Of a stretch of DNA of 64,000 nucleotides, positions 1-8,574 are shown one piece after another (position 1 is the first letter of the stretch; each line of letters begins with the position of its first letter). Origin of the DNA: Candidatus Gemmiger excrementigallinarum. Its GTDB lineage: Bacteria > Bacillota > Clostridia > Oscillospirales > Ruminococcaceae. The translations under genes were made by a program, and so were the position numbers. The notes under the pieces are model-generated. The model saw only the letters and a program-made list of their open reading frames with translations, had not been told where the DNA came from and made no database searches. The stretch lies in the NCBI GenBank assembly GCA_019116445.1, contig DXBP01000003.1:1-64000 (forward strand). The letters run 5' to 3'.

Positions 1-7
1 AAGAAAC

Positions 8-193
8 TTACGCTTCCTTCTTGATGACTTCCTGGCCTTTGTAGTAGCCACACTTGCCGCAAACCTTATGGGGAACCTTCAGTTCGCCACACTGCGGGCA
101 CTTCACCAGCGTCGGCGCCTCCAGTTTCCAGACATTAGAGCGACGTTTGTCGCGGCGGGCTTGAGAATGCTTTCTCTTGGGTACGATAGCCAT
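8..193 (-). CDS. rpmF: 50S ribosomal protein L32
   Basis: Structural protein of the large ribosomal subunit, 61 residues, the normal family length. The N-terminus MAIVPKRKHSQARRDKRRS is the typical basic L32 start, and the C-terminal half holds two CxxC pairs (CPQC near residue 32, CGKC near residue 45) that form the zinc-binding form of L32. A strong AGGAGGTG ribosome site lies 7-8 bases before the ATG at 193. It follows the YceD/DUF177 gene on the same strand by about 25 bases, the usual yceD-rpmF pair, and both are probably transcribed from the promoter at 745-773. Confidence 0.97.
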   Translation of the reverse strand: MAIVPKRKHSQARRDKRRSNVWKLEAPTLVKCPQCGELKVPHKVCGKCGYYKGQEVIKKEA

Positions 194-217
194 AATCGGA
201 CACCTCCTTGGTGAAAT

Positions 218-718
218 TCAACTGAGCAGTTGTTTTAATATGCTAAGCCGCGCATCTGCAGGGGCAGCAGAATCTGCCGGTTGGCAGGTACATCCAGCCG
301 CCTTCTTCTTGCCGCAGATGGGGCATAGGCCTTGACAATCGGGACTGCATAGCAGCACCGCAGGGACCTCGAAAATCACTTCCTGGTATATCAGTTCGTC
401 AAGATCGAGACAGCCTTTTTCATTGCAGGGCAATTCAAAATCAGGATCTTCCACATCGCGCATACGAACCAGATATTCCCGCTGGAAATCATATTCCGTG
501 TGAATCGGCTCCAGACAGCGGGCACACTCGGCATCTACTTGTGCCTTTACACACAAGAGCAACGCCGCGCCATCAGCGGTGGGCGTTGCCGTGAAATCAC
601 ATTCTGCCGGGGCGGCCAAATGAAAGCCGCCAAAATCTGCCTGTGAAAGGTCGGCCAGAAAATGCGCTTTATAGGGCACTCTGGCATTTTCCAGAAAGGA
701 TCGCAGATCAAATTGCAT
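218..718 (-). CDS. YceD/DUF177 family protein
   Basis: 166-residue member of the DUF177 (YceD) family, which is regularly encoded just upstream of rpmF and is linked to 23S rRNA accumulation in other bacteria. The reading frame starts with MQFDLRSFLENARV and has a central CARCL motif and a C-terminal cysteine cluster (CSPDCQGLCPICG, then CTC) that could bind a metal, as in other Firmicute members. The ATG at 718 was chosen because GAGGTG lies 6 bases before it; a TTG at 730 is in frame but would overlap that site. The role in this organism is inferred from the family. Confidence 0.9.
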   Translation of the reverse strand: MQFDLRSFLENARVPYKAHFLADLSQADFGGFHLAAPAECDFTATPTADGAALLLCVKAQVDAECARCLEPIHTEYDFQREYLVRMRDVEDPDFELPCNEKGCLDLDELIYQEVIFEVPAVLLCSPDCQGLCPICGKKKAAGCTCQPADSAAPADARLSILKQLLS

Positions 719-744
719 AGTACACCTCAAAAGGTTGCTTAAAT

Positions 745-773
745 AGTATACACAAGTGACCAGGGCTTGTCAA
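745..773 (-). promoter_or_regulatory. Promoter of the yceD-rpmF operon
   Basis: On the minus strand a perfect -35 box TTGACA (768-773) is followed after 17 bases by TATACT (745-750). It lies about 27 bases upstream of the DUF177 start, so it is a housekeeping sigma-A type promoter for the two-gene operon. Confidence 0.85.
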
Positions 774-814
774 CCAGAAAAGTGCAAAAAGTTGCGATTT
801 TTTTCGCTTTTTTC

Positions 815-851
815 GCAAAAAACAGGGCGGGAAAGCCTGTTTCCCGCCCTG
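815..851 (-). terminator. Rho-independent terminator after the P-loop ATPase gene
   Basis: The minus strand reads a 12-bp GC-rich stem (CAGGGCGGGAAA with its complement, 5-base loop) followed by TTTTTT. It sits directly downstream of the gene at 879-1283. Confidence 0.9.
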
Positions 852-878
852 CCGTGTTTACCGGATGGTCCTTTATGC

Positions 879-1283
879 TCAGATTACGTACTTTTTCAGA
901 TCCTCGGGCAGCTCCTCCGCATTAGCGGAAACCGTGACCACGACTTCGATGTTCTGCGTAATCTTGTCGATGGCCTTGAGAACCTTGTCGGCAGCTTCAA
1001 GGTCGTGATCGATGATGCGCAGAATACCGTCGATGAACAGTTCGGTAATATCGTAGTTACCAGCCAGTACGCCAGCAACGAAGCCGTACAGCATATCAGC
1101 ACCGACGACGCCGTACTCGTCCACATCAACCAGACGGGCGGCATGGTTGATCTCGGTGGTGAGCTTCATGCACTTCTCAATCACAACAATGTTGCCGGAA
1201 GTGGTCTTGGTCGCCTTGTCGATCATGTCAATCATGGTCTTGGTCTTGCCAGAGCCTTTGGTTCCAACAATCAGTTTCAGCAT
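879..1283 (-). CDS. Small P-loop ATPase-like protein, function unknown
   Basis: 134-residue protein with a Walker A motif GTKGSGKT at residues 7-14 right after the first beta strand (MLKLIV). Beyond the P-loop it has no domain I recognise. An acidic stretch DVDEYG near residue 53 and a hydrophobic VEVVVTVSAN-like strand near the end suggest a minimal nucleotide-binding fold. Similar short ATPases in clostridia are often called PilT-like or simply ATP-binding protein, but nothing here points to motility. The start at 1283 is supported by AAAGGAGG about 10 bases upstream. It has its own terminator and follows pgi by about 50 bases, so it is probably co-transcribed with pgi. Confidence 0.8.
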   Translation of the reverse strand: MLKLIVGTKGSGKTKTMIDMIDKATKTTSGNIVVIEKCMKLTTEINHAARLVDVDEYGVVGADMLYGFVAGVLAGNYDITELFIDGILRIIDHDLEAADKVLKAIDKITQNIEVVVTVSANAEELPEDLKKYVI

Positions 1284-1331
1284 AAGGGGGTACCTCCTTT
1301 ATTCGTAGGCGCCTTGCGGCGCAAGTTTCCG

Positions 1332-2666
1332 TCAGTCCTGCAGCTTCGCTTCCAGTTCCGCTTTGCGGTCCTCGTAGCCGGGCTTGCCAAGCAACGCAAA
1401 CATATTTTTCTTATAGCTCTCGACACCGGGCTGGTCAAACGGGTTGACGGAAAGCAGATACCCGGATACTGCGCAAGCCTTCCAGAAGAAGTAAATCAAC
1501 TCGCCGATATCGTGAGCATTGAGCTGGTCCACTTCGATGATGCCCAGCGGCACGCCGCCATCCGTATGGGCCAGGATCGTGCCTTCCATTGCCTTGCGGT
1601 TGACAATGCTCATGTTTTGCTCGGCCAGGAAGTTCAGACCGTCAAAATTGCCTTCCAGCGATTCAATGTAGAAGTCCTCGCGGGTGTTCTTCACATCCAC
1701 GTAGGTTTCAAACATCACACGGCTGCCATCCTGCAGGAACTGACCCATAGAGTGCAGATCCGTAGAGAAGATGCAGGAAGTAGGCATCAGGCCCTTCTGG
1801 TCCTTGCCTTCACTTTCGCCGAAGAGCTGCTTATACCATTCGTTCATCATGGTAAAGTCAGGCTCGAAGCAGGCCAGCGTTTCGACGCTCTTACCTTTGC
1901 GGTACAGAATATTGCGGGTCATGGCATAACGATAAGCGTCGTTGTCCATGCTGCACTTGCCGAACTTTTCCCGGCCATCCGCGGCACCCTGCATGAGTTC
2001 GTCGATATCAATACCGGCGCAGGCAATGGGCAGCAGGCCCACGGCCGTCAGCACAGAATAGCGGCCGCCGACATCATCGGGAACCACGAAAGTAGGCCAG
2101 CCCTGTTCGTTGGCCAGCTGCTTGAGCGTACCCTTGGCACGGTCAGTCGTCGCATAGATGCGCTTGTTGGCTTCTTCGGGACCGACGGAATCTTCCAGCA
2201 GTTTGCGCAGCACACGGAACGCCAGTGCAGTTTCCGTAGTGGTGCCGGACTTGGAGATGACGTTGATCGAGAAACGCTTGCCCTTCGTCAGCTTGATAAT
2301 ATCGTTGAGCGCCGTCGGAGAAATGGTGTTGCCGCAGAAATAAATCTTCAGGCCGTCGTCCAGCTCGTTATGGTACAAGCCGCGGACAGCCTCCACCACA
2401 GCGCGGGCGCCGAGGTAGGAACCACCGATGCCGGCCACCAGCAGCACATCAGAGTCGGAACGGATCTTCTTGGCCGCTTCCTTGATGCGGGCAAACTCTT
2501 CCTTGTCATAAGTAACAGGCAGGTCAAGCCAGCCCAGGAAATCATTACCGAAACCGGTCTTGGTTTCCAGTTGTTTATGGGCCAACTCAACCTGCGGATA
2601 GATTGCCTCATATTCTTCAGGACGGATGAATTTTGCAAGATGCTTGCCGTTATATTTAACAGCCAT
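1332..2666 (-). CDS. pgi: Glucose-6-phosphate isomerase
   Basis: Interconverts glucose 6-phosphate and fructose 6-phosphate in the cytoplasm. The 444 residues match the shorter Gram-positive form. Visible family signatures include [11 protein letters not shown] near residue 80, the sugar-phosphate motif [10 protein letters not shown] near residue 136, and the second PGI signature region near residues 280-300 ([12 protein letters not shown]). The ATG at 2666 has AAAGGAGGGG 6-8 bases upstream and a good promoter at 2701-2729, so pgi is the first gene of its transcript, with the small ATPase gene downstream. Confidence 0.97.
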   Translation of the reverse strand: MAVKYNGKHLAKFIRPEEYEAIYPQVELAHKQLETKTGFGNDFLGWLDLPVTYDKEEFARIKEAAKKIRSDSDVLLVAGIGGSYLGARAVVEAVRGLYHNELDDGLKIYFCGNTISPTALNDIIKLTKGKRFSINVISKSGTTTETALAFRVLRKLLEDSVGPEEANKRIYATTDRAKGTLKQLANEQGWPTFVVPDDVGGRYSVLTAVGLLPIACAGIDIDELMQGAADGREKFGKCSMDNDAYRYAMTRNILYRKGKSVETLACFEPDFTMMNEWYKQLFGESEGKDQKGLMPTSCIFSTDLHSMGQFLQDGSRVMFETYVDVKNTREDFYIESLEGNFDGLNFLAEQNMSIVNRKAMEGTILAHTDGGVPLGIIEVDQLNAHDIGELIYFFWKACAVSGYLLSVNPFDQPGVESYKKNMFALLGKPGYEDRKAELEAKLQD

Positions 2667-2700
2667 CTTTATGCCCCTCCTTTATGTTTTGGTTGTTTTC

Positions 2701-2729
2701 ATGATACCGTTTTGTGTCGGTATTGTCAA
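2701..2729 (-). promoter_or_regulatory. pgi promoter
   Basis: Minus-strand TTGACA (2724-2729) and TATCAT (2701-2706) separated by 17 bases, ending about 35 bases before the pgi start codon. Confidence 0.8.
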
Positions 2730-2776
2730 GCAAATGTCCGGTTTTTTTTTCGACTTTTTCATGAACATTGCACAAA

Positions 2777-3994
2777 TTATCCGTCGCATAAAACAAGACT
2801 CTGTACCAAAAGTCCGAAGCAATACCCAAAACTCAACGCGTCTACGTTCTGTGCTGCCGTGATGGAAAATGTTTGCAGTTCCCGTTCTCCGTTGGCAAGA
2901 CGGACCGTTCCCACCTGCATTCCTTCTGTAACGGGTGCTTCTACCATCTCCGGCAGTTCTACCGTAACCTGCAGCGTATCCGCTTCGTCTTTTGGCATCA
3001 GGCACTTTTGCGGCGCATCGTATTGCAGTGCAACAGCGTCCTGGGTTCCTCGATGTACCGCAAGCGTCTGCGGAGCATCGGAAGGAAGTTCGGCCGTCAC
3101 ATTCTTATAATTGGCAAATCCGTAATCCAGCAGCGTGGTAGCTGCTTCAAAGCGTTCTTTACCGGATGCCGCTCCCAGCACCACTGCAATCAGCCGAAGA
3201 CCGTCCCGTTCCGCGCTGGCCGAAATACAGACGCCCGCCTTACTGGTCGTACCGGTTTTCAGCCCGGTAATGCCCGTGTAACTCTTCAGCAGCTTGTTGG
3301 TATTGACCAGTTGAGTAGCTCCCTGTCGCAGCGTGTCGGTCCAGACGGAACAGTAATCCCTCACTTCGGTGTGGTTGAGGAGCATTTCCCGGCTCATGGT
3401 CGCCACATCCCGCGCACTGGACAGATGCCCTTCCTGGTCCAGCCCGCAGGCGTTTTCAAAATGAGTGGCGGTCATTCCCAGCTGTGCCGCCATGTCATTC
3501 ATCATCTGCACAAAGACCGGTTCGCTGCCTCCCACATACTCCGCCACAGCAACTGCAGCATCGTTGGCACTGGAAACGCAGATGGCTTTAAGCATATCGT
3601 TCAACGTCATCTGCTCCCCCGGCTCCAACCAGATCTGGCTGCCGCCCATGCTGTAGGCGTGTGTACTGACCGGGACGTAATCATCCAGAGAGATTTTCCC
3701 TGCTTCCAGCGCCTGGAAGGTCAACAACAGTGTCATGACCTTGGTGATGGAGGCAATCGGTCGCTGTTCATCCGCATTTTTTTCATACAACACCGTACCG
3801 GAATCTTCATCTATGAGGATGGCGGCCGCACAGGGAAGATCAAAATTGTTCACGCCTGCGGCCACGATCCCCTGCGGCGCGTCCTGCACTTCTGCGGGAT
3901 CGGCTGCCGGAACTTCCGCCTCCGCGTAGGTTCGCAAAAGCGAAAAAAGCACCAGCGCCAAACACAGCACAATGGTTACGGCACGTTTTTTCAT
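2777..3994 (-). CDS. D-alanyl-D-alanine carboxypeptidase (low-molecular-weight PBP, DacF/PBP5 type)
   Basis: Serine peptidase (S11) that removes the terminal D-alanine from peptidoglycan stem peptides. The 405-residue protein has an N-terminal signal peptide (basic MKKR then a hydrophobic stretch, likely cut near TYAEAE). All three penicillin-binding motifs are present: SITK at about residues 82-85, SAN near 140, and KTG in LKTGTT near 245. The C-terminal part after residue 300 resembles the PBP5 C-terminal domain and ends in a hydrophobic/amphipathic tail (FGYCFGLLVQSL) suited to membrane attachment. It is divergent from mtaB. Whether it acts in vegetative growth or in spore cortex, as DacF does, cannot be decided here. 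Confidence 0.93.
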   Translation of the reverse strand: MKKRAVTIVLCLALVLFSLLRTYAEAEVPAADPAEVQDAPQGIVAAGVNNFDLPCAAAILIDEDSGTVLYEKNADEQRPIASITKVMTLLLTFQALEAGKISLDDYVPVSTHAYSMGGSQIWLEPGEQMTLNDMLKAICVSSANDAAVAVAEYVGGSEPVFVQMMNDMAAQLGMTATHFENACGLDQEGHLSSARDVATMSREMLLNHTEVRDYCSVWTDTLRQGATQLVNTNKLLKSYTGITGLKTGTTSKAGVCISASAERDGLRLIAVVLGAASGKERFEAATTLLDYGFANYKNVTAELPSDAPQTLAVHRGTQDAVALQYDAPQKCLMPKDEADTLQVTVELPEMVEAPVTEGMQVGTVRLANGERELQTFSITAAQNVDALSFGYCFGLLVQSLVLCDG

Positions 3995-4132
3995 TGAAAC
4001 AACACCCCCGCCGCAAATTCACTTTGTTTAAGCCTATGCGGTGAGGCCGGGTTTTAGTATTGCGCTTTTATGCCTTTTCCATTATAATAAAGGTCGCTAT
4101 TGAACACTTTTTATTGTAAAGGAATCAAAACC

Positions 4133-5434
4133 ATGCGGGTGACATTTTACACCTTGGGTTGCAAGGTAAATCAGAACGAAACCGGTGCTTTGGCGCAACT
4201 GTTTGAAGAAAGCGGCTATACAGTCGTTTCCAATGAAGAAGGCGCCGATGTTTATGTGGTGAACAGCTGCACGGTGACAAATTTCGGTGATCAGAAGAGT
4301 CGCAAATGGTTGCGCCGCGCCAAACGGGAAAATCCCGGCGCCGTTACCGTGCTGACCGGCTGCTACCCGCAGGCATTTCCCGAAGAAGCTGCCGCAATTG
4401 CCGAAGCCGATGTGGTGACAGGCTCCGGCAATCGTCGTGCTATCCTGCAGGATGTACAGAAGGTGCTGAACGGTGAATCCGAGCGTGTAGTCGACATTCG
4501 CCCGCACGAAAAGGGCGAACGCTTCGAAGAACTTCCCATGGACAAATTCGCCGAACATACCCGCGCTTTCGTTAAGGTAGAGGACGGCTGTAACCGCCGT
4601 TGTGCGTACTGCGTTATCCCGAGAGCCCGCGGCCCCGTGCGCAGCCGCGACGAAGTGAGTATTCTGCAGGAATTGCACCGTCTAACAGAATCTGGCTACA
4701 AAGAAATTGTGCTTACTGCCATCAGCCTGCCCAGCTACGGTACCGACAGCGGTACCAGTCTTGTGGAACTGGTAGAAAAAGCCGCGGCTATTCCCGGCGT
4801 AGAACGGCTCCGCCTGGGAAGCCTTGATCCTGATATGCTGCACGACGATGATATTCTTCGCCTTTCCCGGGTGAAAAAGCTGTGCCCTCAGTTTCATCTC
4901 AGCCTGCAAAGCGGCTGCGACAAAACACTGCGCGCCATGCGCCGCCCTTACACTACGGCGCAATTCGCGGAAATTGCCGATAAGCTGCGCAAAGCCTTTG
5001 GTCCCGATAACGTCAGCTTCACCACCGATGTTATCGTGGGATTCCCCGGGGAAACCGAGGAGGATTTTGAAGCCAGCATGAAGTTCGTCACGGAGCAACG
5101 GTTTCTCAAAGTACACGTTTTCCCCTACTCCCGCCGTGAAGGCACCGCTGCTTATGATTTCCCGGACCAGATACCGGAACACGAAAAGGAAGAGCGCAGC
5201 CGCCGTATGACGGCTGCTGTGGAATCTGTCCGTGCAGAGGAAGCCGCAAAGATGCAGGGACGTATGGCGGATGTGCTGCTGGAAACGCCCCTTTCCGCCA
5301 CCCTTTTTACCGGGTACACAAAGCAATATCTGCCTGTACTGGTCAACGCTCCCGGCTGCAAGACCGGTGATCTCGTCAAGGTGGTTTTGGGCGCCTGGGA
5401 CGGAAAACGCAGCCGTGCCGAACGGATTCAATAA
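4133..5434 (+). CDS. mtaB: tRNA t6A37 methylthiotransferase MtaB
   Basis: Radical SAM enzyme that turns N6-threonylcarbamoyladenosine at tRNA position 37 into its 2-methylthio derivative. The 433 residues contain the N-terminal MTTase domain (FYTLGCKVNQNE, then NSCTVTNF and GCYPQ, giving three cluster cysteines), the radical SAM CxxxCxxC motif in CNRRCAYC, and a C-terminal TRAM-like region. The ATG at 4133 was chosen because it matches the usual MtaB start and has AAAGGAA upstream; a TTG at 4100 is in frame. Single gene ending at the terminator 5470-5504. Confidence 0.95.
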   Translation: MRVTFYTLGCKVNQNETGALAQLFEESGYTVVSNEEGADVYVVNSCTVTNFGDQKSRKWLRRAKRENPGAVTVLTGCYPQAFPEEAAAIAEADVVTGSGNRRAILQDVQKVLNGESERVVDIRPHEKGERFEELPMDKFAEHTRAFVKVEDGCNRRCAYCVIPRARGPVRSRDEVSILQELHRLTESGYKEIVLTAISLPSYGTDSGTSLVELVEKAAAIPGVERLRLGSLDPDMLHDDDILRLSRVKKLCPQFHLSLQSGCDKTLRAMRRPYTTAQFAEIADKLRKAFGPDNVSFTTDVIVGFPGETEEDFEASMKFVTEQRFLKVHVFPYSRREGTAAYDFPDQIPEHEKEERSRRMTAAVESVRAEEAAKMQGRMADVLLETPLSATLFTGYTKQYLPVLVNAPGCKTGDLVKVVLGAWDGKRSRAERIQ

Positions 5435-5469
5435 CCGACTCTGACCTCTACACAGAAAAATAGTACACA

Positions 5470-5504
5470 AACAGGGAAAATATTTTTTATTTTCCCTGTT
5501 TTTT
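5470..5504 (+). terminator. Terminator after mtaB
   Basis: Inverted repeat AACAGGGAAAAT / ATTTTCCCTGTT with a T-rich loop, followed by a T run on the plus strand. Confidence 0.85.
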
Positions 5505-5517
5505 GTTGCCTGCCCTC

Positions 5518-5546
5518 TTGCCAAACCAGAGTCTTTTTGGTAAAAT
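5518..5546 (+). promoter_or_regulatory. Promoter of the hydrogenase gene
   Basis: TTGCCA (5518-5523), a 17-base spacer and TAAAAT (5541-5546), about 75 bases upstream of the ATG at 5622. Confidence 0.65.
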
Positions 5547-5621
5547 TTTAACAGGAGCGGTTGTACCCCGCCCAACCCATAATTTTTGGAGAAATCGGAG
5601 CAAAAAGAAGGAGCAATCACA

Positions 5622-7145
5622 ATGAGAGGTATTTACACCCCCGTTACGGATATCCGTCGCAAGGTGTTCACCGAAGTTGCGCGTATGGCGTACGAAGTCA
5701 ACGAAATGTCTGACTATGCCAACCTGATGCGTGAGCTGCCCTACAAGATCATTCCCGGCGAGGAAGGTTCTCTGCGCAGCAGCATCTTCCTGGAGAGAGC
5801 AATCATTTCGGAGCGCATTCGTCTGGCCATGGGCCTTTCTCTGCGTCCTCTGGACGAGAGCGTCCCTGCCAGCGAAGGTCTGGAACACAGCGTTATCGCG
5901 GACAAGTACTATGAACCGCCGCTGATCAACGTCATCAAGTTTGCCTGCAACCGCTGCCCGGAAAAGATCATCAAGGTCACGGCCATGTGCCAGGGCTGCC
6001 TGGCGCATCCCTGCCAGGAGGTTTGCCCCAAGCACGCAATCAGCTTCCGCAACGGCAAGAGCCATATCGACCAGAGCCTTTGCGTTAAGTGCGGCCGCTG
6101 TGTCAACAGCTGCCCCTACAGCGCCATCGTAAAAACCGAGCGTCCTTGCGCGGCTGCCTGCGGCATGGGCGCCATCCACTCTGACCAGTACGGTCGTGCC
6201 GATATCGATTACGACAAGTGTGTATCCTGCGGCATGTGCCTTGTCAACTGCCCCTTCGGCGCCATCGTCGATAAGGGCCAAATTTTCCAGCTGGTTCAGT
6301 CGATCAAGCGCGGCGACAAGGTCATCGCGATTGTGGCTCCGGCCTTTATCAACCAGTTCCCCGGCATGACTCCCGCCAAACTGAAGGAAGGTATGCGCAA
6401 GCTGGGCTTCTCTGACGTAGAGGAAGTCGCTATCGGTGCTGACCTGTGCACCATCGACGAGGCCAAGGACTTCATGGAAGAAGTTCCCTCCAAGCATCCC
6501 TTCATGGGTACCTCCTGCTGCCCGGCATGGAGTGTTATGGCCAAGAAACTCTTCCCTGAATATGCCGACTGCATCAGCATGACGATGACTCCCATGGTTC
6601 TGACTGCTCGTCTGATCAAGAAAGACCATCCGGATTCCCGCATTTGCTTCGTCGGTCCCTGCTCGGCCAAGAAGTTGGAAGCCAGCCGTCGCTCGGTACG
6701 CAGCGAAGTTGACTTTGTGTTGACCTTCGAGGAACTGATGGGTCTGTTTGAGGCGAAGGAAGTCGACTTCAGCTCCCTGCCGGATAACCCCGAGGACGCT
6801 TTCGAGAGCGCCAGCGCAGACGCCCGTGGCTTTGCTGCATCTGGTGGTGTTGCACAGGCCGTCGTCAACGCCATCAAGAAGATCGATCCCGATCGCGAAG
6901 TCAAGGTGGCCAGCGCTCAGGGTCTGGCAGATTGCCGTAAGATGATGACCATGGCCAAAGCCGGCAAGTACAACGGTTACCTGCTGGAAGGCATGGCTTG
7001 CCCCGGTGGCTGTATCGCCGGTGCCGGCACCTTGGCGGATCCTGCCAAGAGCGCTGCTATGCTGAACAAGTACAAGAACGAAGCCAAGATGAAGAACGCC
7101 ACGGAAACTCCGTACAAAGACTCCATCGGCCTGCTCAAATACTAA
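5622..7145 (+). CDS. [FeFe] hydrogenase catalytic protein, probably group B
   Basis: 507-residue iron-sulfur protein. The N-terminal 220 residues carry ferredoxin-type clusters: an irregular cysteine group near 108-133 (CNRCPEK..., CQGCLAHPCQEVCP), then CVKCGRCVNSCP and CVSCGMCLVNCP. The C-terminal part has the H-cluster signatures TSCCPAW (residue 297), GPCSAKKLEA (Cys 347) and EGMACPGGCIAGAG (Cys 460 and 464). The P2 motif is GPCxxKK rather than the classic MPCxxKxxE, and with the irregular N-terminal cysteine pattern this points to group B, whose physiological role is not settled. The ATG at 5622 has AAGGAG upstream; a TTG at 5586 is unlikely. It is a single-gene transcript, so electron partners and the HydEFG maturases must be elsewhere. 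Confidence 0.9.
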   Translation: MRGIYTPVTDIRRKVFTEVARMAYEVNEMSDYANLMRELPYKIIPGEEGSLRSSIFLERAIISERIRLAMGLSLRPLDESVPASEGLEHSVIADKYYEPPLINVIKFACNRCPEKIIKVTAMCQGCLAHPCQEVCPKHAISFRNGKSHIDQSLCVKCGRCVNSCPYSAIVKTERPCAAACGMGAIHSDQYGRADIDYDKCVSCGMCLVNCPFGAIVDKGQIFQLVQSIKRGDKVIAIVAPAFINQFPGMTPAKLKEGMRKLGFSDVEEVAIGADLCTIDEAKDFMEEVPSKHPFMGTSCCPAWSVMAKKLFPEYADCISMTMTPMVLTARLIKKDHPDSRICFVGPCSAKKLEASRRSVRSEVDFVLTFEELMGLFEAKEVDFSSLPDNPEDAFESASADARGFAASGGVAQAVVNAIKKIDPDREVKVASAQGLADCRKMMTMAKAGKYNGYLLEGMACPGGCIAGAGTLADPAKSAAMLNKYKNEAKMKNATETPYKDSIGLLKY

Positions 7146-7151
7146 TCTCTG

Positions 7152-7200
7152 AATAGACAATGTGCCCCGCACGATTTTCGTGCGGGGCACATTGTCTATT
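7152..7200. terminator. Perfect 23-bp bidirectional terminator
   Basis: Two perfectly complementary 23-base arms (7152-7174 and 7178-7200) around a 3-base loop sit between the convergent hydrogenase and rlmH genes. T-rich sequence follows on the plus strand (TATTATATTATTTT). Confidence 0.9.
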
Positions 7201-7211
7201 ATATTATTTTC

Positions 7212-7697
7212 TTACTTGTGATATTTCATACCGGCATTGATTGTACAAGCGCGGTAGAGCTGTTCGGCAAGAACCAGCCGTGCCAATTGATGCGGCAAAG
7301 TAATCCGCCCCAAACTGATCCGTGCCTGCGCCGCCCGCTTTACACTGTCATCCAATCCATGAGAAGACCCGATCACAAAAGCTACGTCGCCTGCGCCGCT
7401 GCCGGCACGCTGGGCCAACAGCGAAGCCAGTTCCTCACTGGAAATTTGCTTACCCTCCACACAAAGCGCCACAAGATAAGCGCCTTTCCGCACAGCGTGT
7501 AGGATGGATTTTCCCTCTTTTTGCAGCGCTTTCTCGATCTGCTTATCGCTGGCATTTTTGTCGGCGATGGTTACTTCCGGCAACTCTATAATCCGGAAGT
7601 TGCAGAAACCGCCCAGCCGTTTCTGATACTCTGCCACACCTGCTGCAAAGTAACTCGCGTTGAGTTTGCCAACACAAATCAAATCCACATTCTGCAT
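7212..7697 (-). CDS. rlmH: 23S rRNA (pseudouridine1915-N3)-methyltransferase RlmH
   Basis: SPOUT-class methyltransferase that modifies pseudouridine 1915 in helix 69 of 23S rRNA. It has 161 residues, the family length. The C-terminal knot region is visible: FVIGSSHGLDDSVK followed by ISLGRITLPHQLARLVLAEQLYRA, ending with GMKYHK, a typical RlmH tail. The ATG at 7697 has GGAG 7 bases upstream; a TTG at 7703 is less likely. It lies 14 bases downstream of the WalJ-type hydrolase gene, as part of a short minus-strand unit. Confidence 0.96.
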   Translation of the reverse strand: MQNVDLICVGKLNASYFAAGVAEYQKRLGGFCNFRIIELPEVTIADKNASDKQIEKALQKEGKSILHAVRKGAYLVALCVEGKQISSEELASLLAQRAGSGAGDVAFVIGSSHGLDDSVKRAAQARISLGRITLPHQLARLVLAEQLYRACTINAGMKYHK

Positions 7698-7711
7698 AAC
7701 CAATCTCCACT

Positions 7712-8503
7712 TTAAAATTCCAGATACGGGCTGATGTCATTGCGCGTTTGTGCCTGGATCGTCACATCCCGGCCAGGCTGAATACCGGCGGCAAGCAGCA
7801 CACTGTAAACGGTTGTCAATGCCAACTCCGGTGAATTGTTTGTCTGGCTCAGATGGCATAAAGCAAATTTCTTGCAGCCTTCTTGAATCAAATCCAAAAT
7901 AGCGGCTGCACATGCCTTATTGTCAAGGTGTCCCCTATCGCTGGCAATGCGTTTTTTCAGGTAATAGGGGTATGGCCCGCCGTGGAGGCTGAAAGCATCA
8001 TAATTGGCTTCCAGTGCGACCAGATCGCATCCCATAAGATTATCTTCCACAATCGGTGTCAACACACCCAGGTCAGTCGCAATCGCCATGCGGTGTTGAT
8101 CAGGCGTCACAATGCGATACCCACAACAAGGAACGTCATGGCTGGTGGGAAACGCTGTCACGGAAAACGATCCCACATCCAGAGCCTGGCCGCCGTCCAC
8201 TGCCACAGCATCCACTGCCGGAGGCAAGGTACCACGGGAATCCAGAGCTTCCAGGGTATCAGCTCTCGCATACACCGGAATCGGATGCTTTTTCAAAAAG
8301 GTATCCAGTCCGGCTACATGGTCGGAATGCTCATGGGTAATTAAAATGCCCTCACAATCACTGATAGCGAGATCCAATTTTCGCAGCGCCGTAAGCGTTG
8401 TACGACAGCTCTTCCCCATGTCAACCAGCAAGTACTTTCCGTCCTGCAGTACAAGACCGCAATTCCCGGATGATCCCGAATACAAGGTGGTAAATAGCGC
8501 CAT
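7712..8503 (-). CDS. MBL-fold metallohydrolase, WalJ/YycJ type
   Basis: 263-residue metallo-beta-lactamase-fold protein of the YycJ (WalJ) family, which is tied to cell-wall control and DNA repair in other Firmicutes. It begins with FTTLYSGSSGNCGLV, typical of the family, and has the metal-binding motif THEHSDHVAG near residues 56-65 and further histidines (SHD near 121; CHLSQTNNS near 217). Substrate unknown. It is encoded directly before rlmH, as yycJ often is in clostridia. No walRK genes are in the window. Confidence 0.88.
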   Translation of the reverse strand: MALFTTLYSGSSGNCGLVLQDGKYLLVDMGKSCRTTLTALRKLDLAISDCEGILITHEHSDHVAGLDTFLKKHPIPVYARADTLEALDSRGTLPPAVDAVAVDGGQALDVGSFSVTAFPTSHDVPCCGYRIVTPDQHRMAIATDLGVLTPIVEDNLMGCDLVALEANYDAFSLHGGPYPYYLKKRIASDRGHLDNKACAAAILDLIQEGCKKFALCHLSQTNNSPELALTTVYSVLLAAGIQPGRDVTIQAQTRNDISPYLEF

Positions 8504-8574
8504 ATACCTTTTCCTTTTCGCTTAAAATCCCATAAAAAGTGGGCCGCCGTTGGGCGGCCCACAGAGTGTGTCTT

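Noticed and set aside
756-3110. A 784-codon open frame on the plus strand
   Set aside because: It runs antisense to the small ATPase gene, pgi and the end of the carboxypeptidase gene, shows no protein motif, and its length comes from the codon use of the real genes on the other strand.
5487-7190. A 567-codon open frame opposite the hydrogenase gene
   Set aside because: Antisense shadow; no recognisable domain, and the hydrogenase frame has all catalytic motifs.
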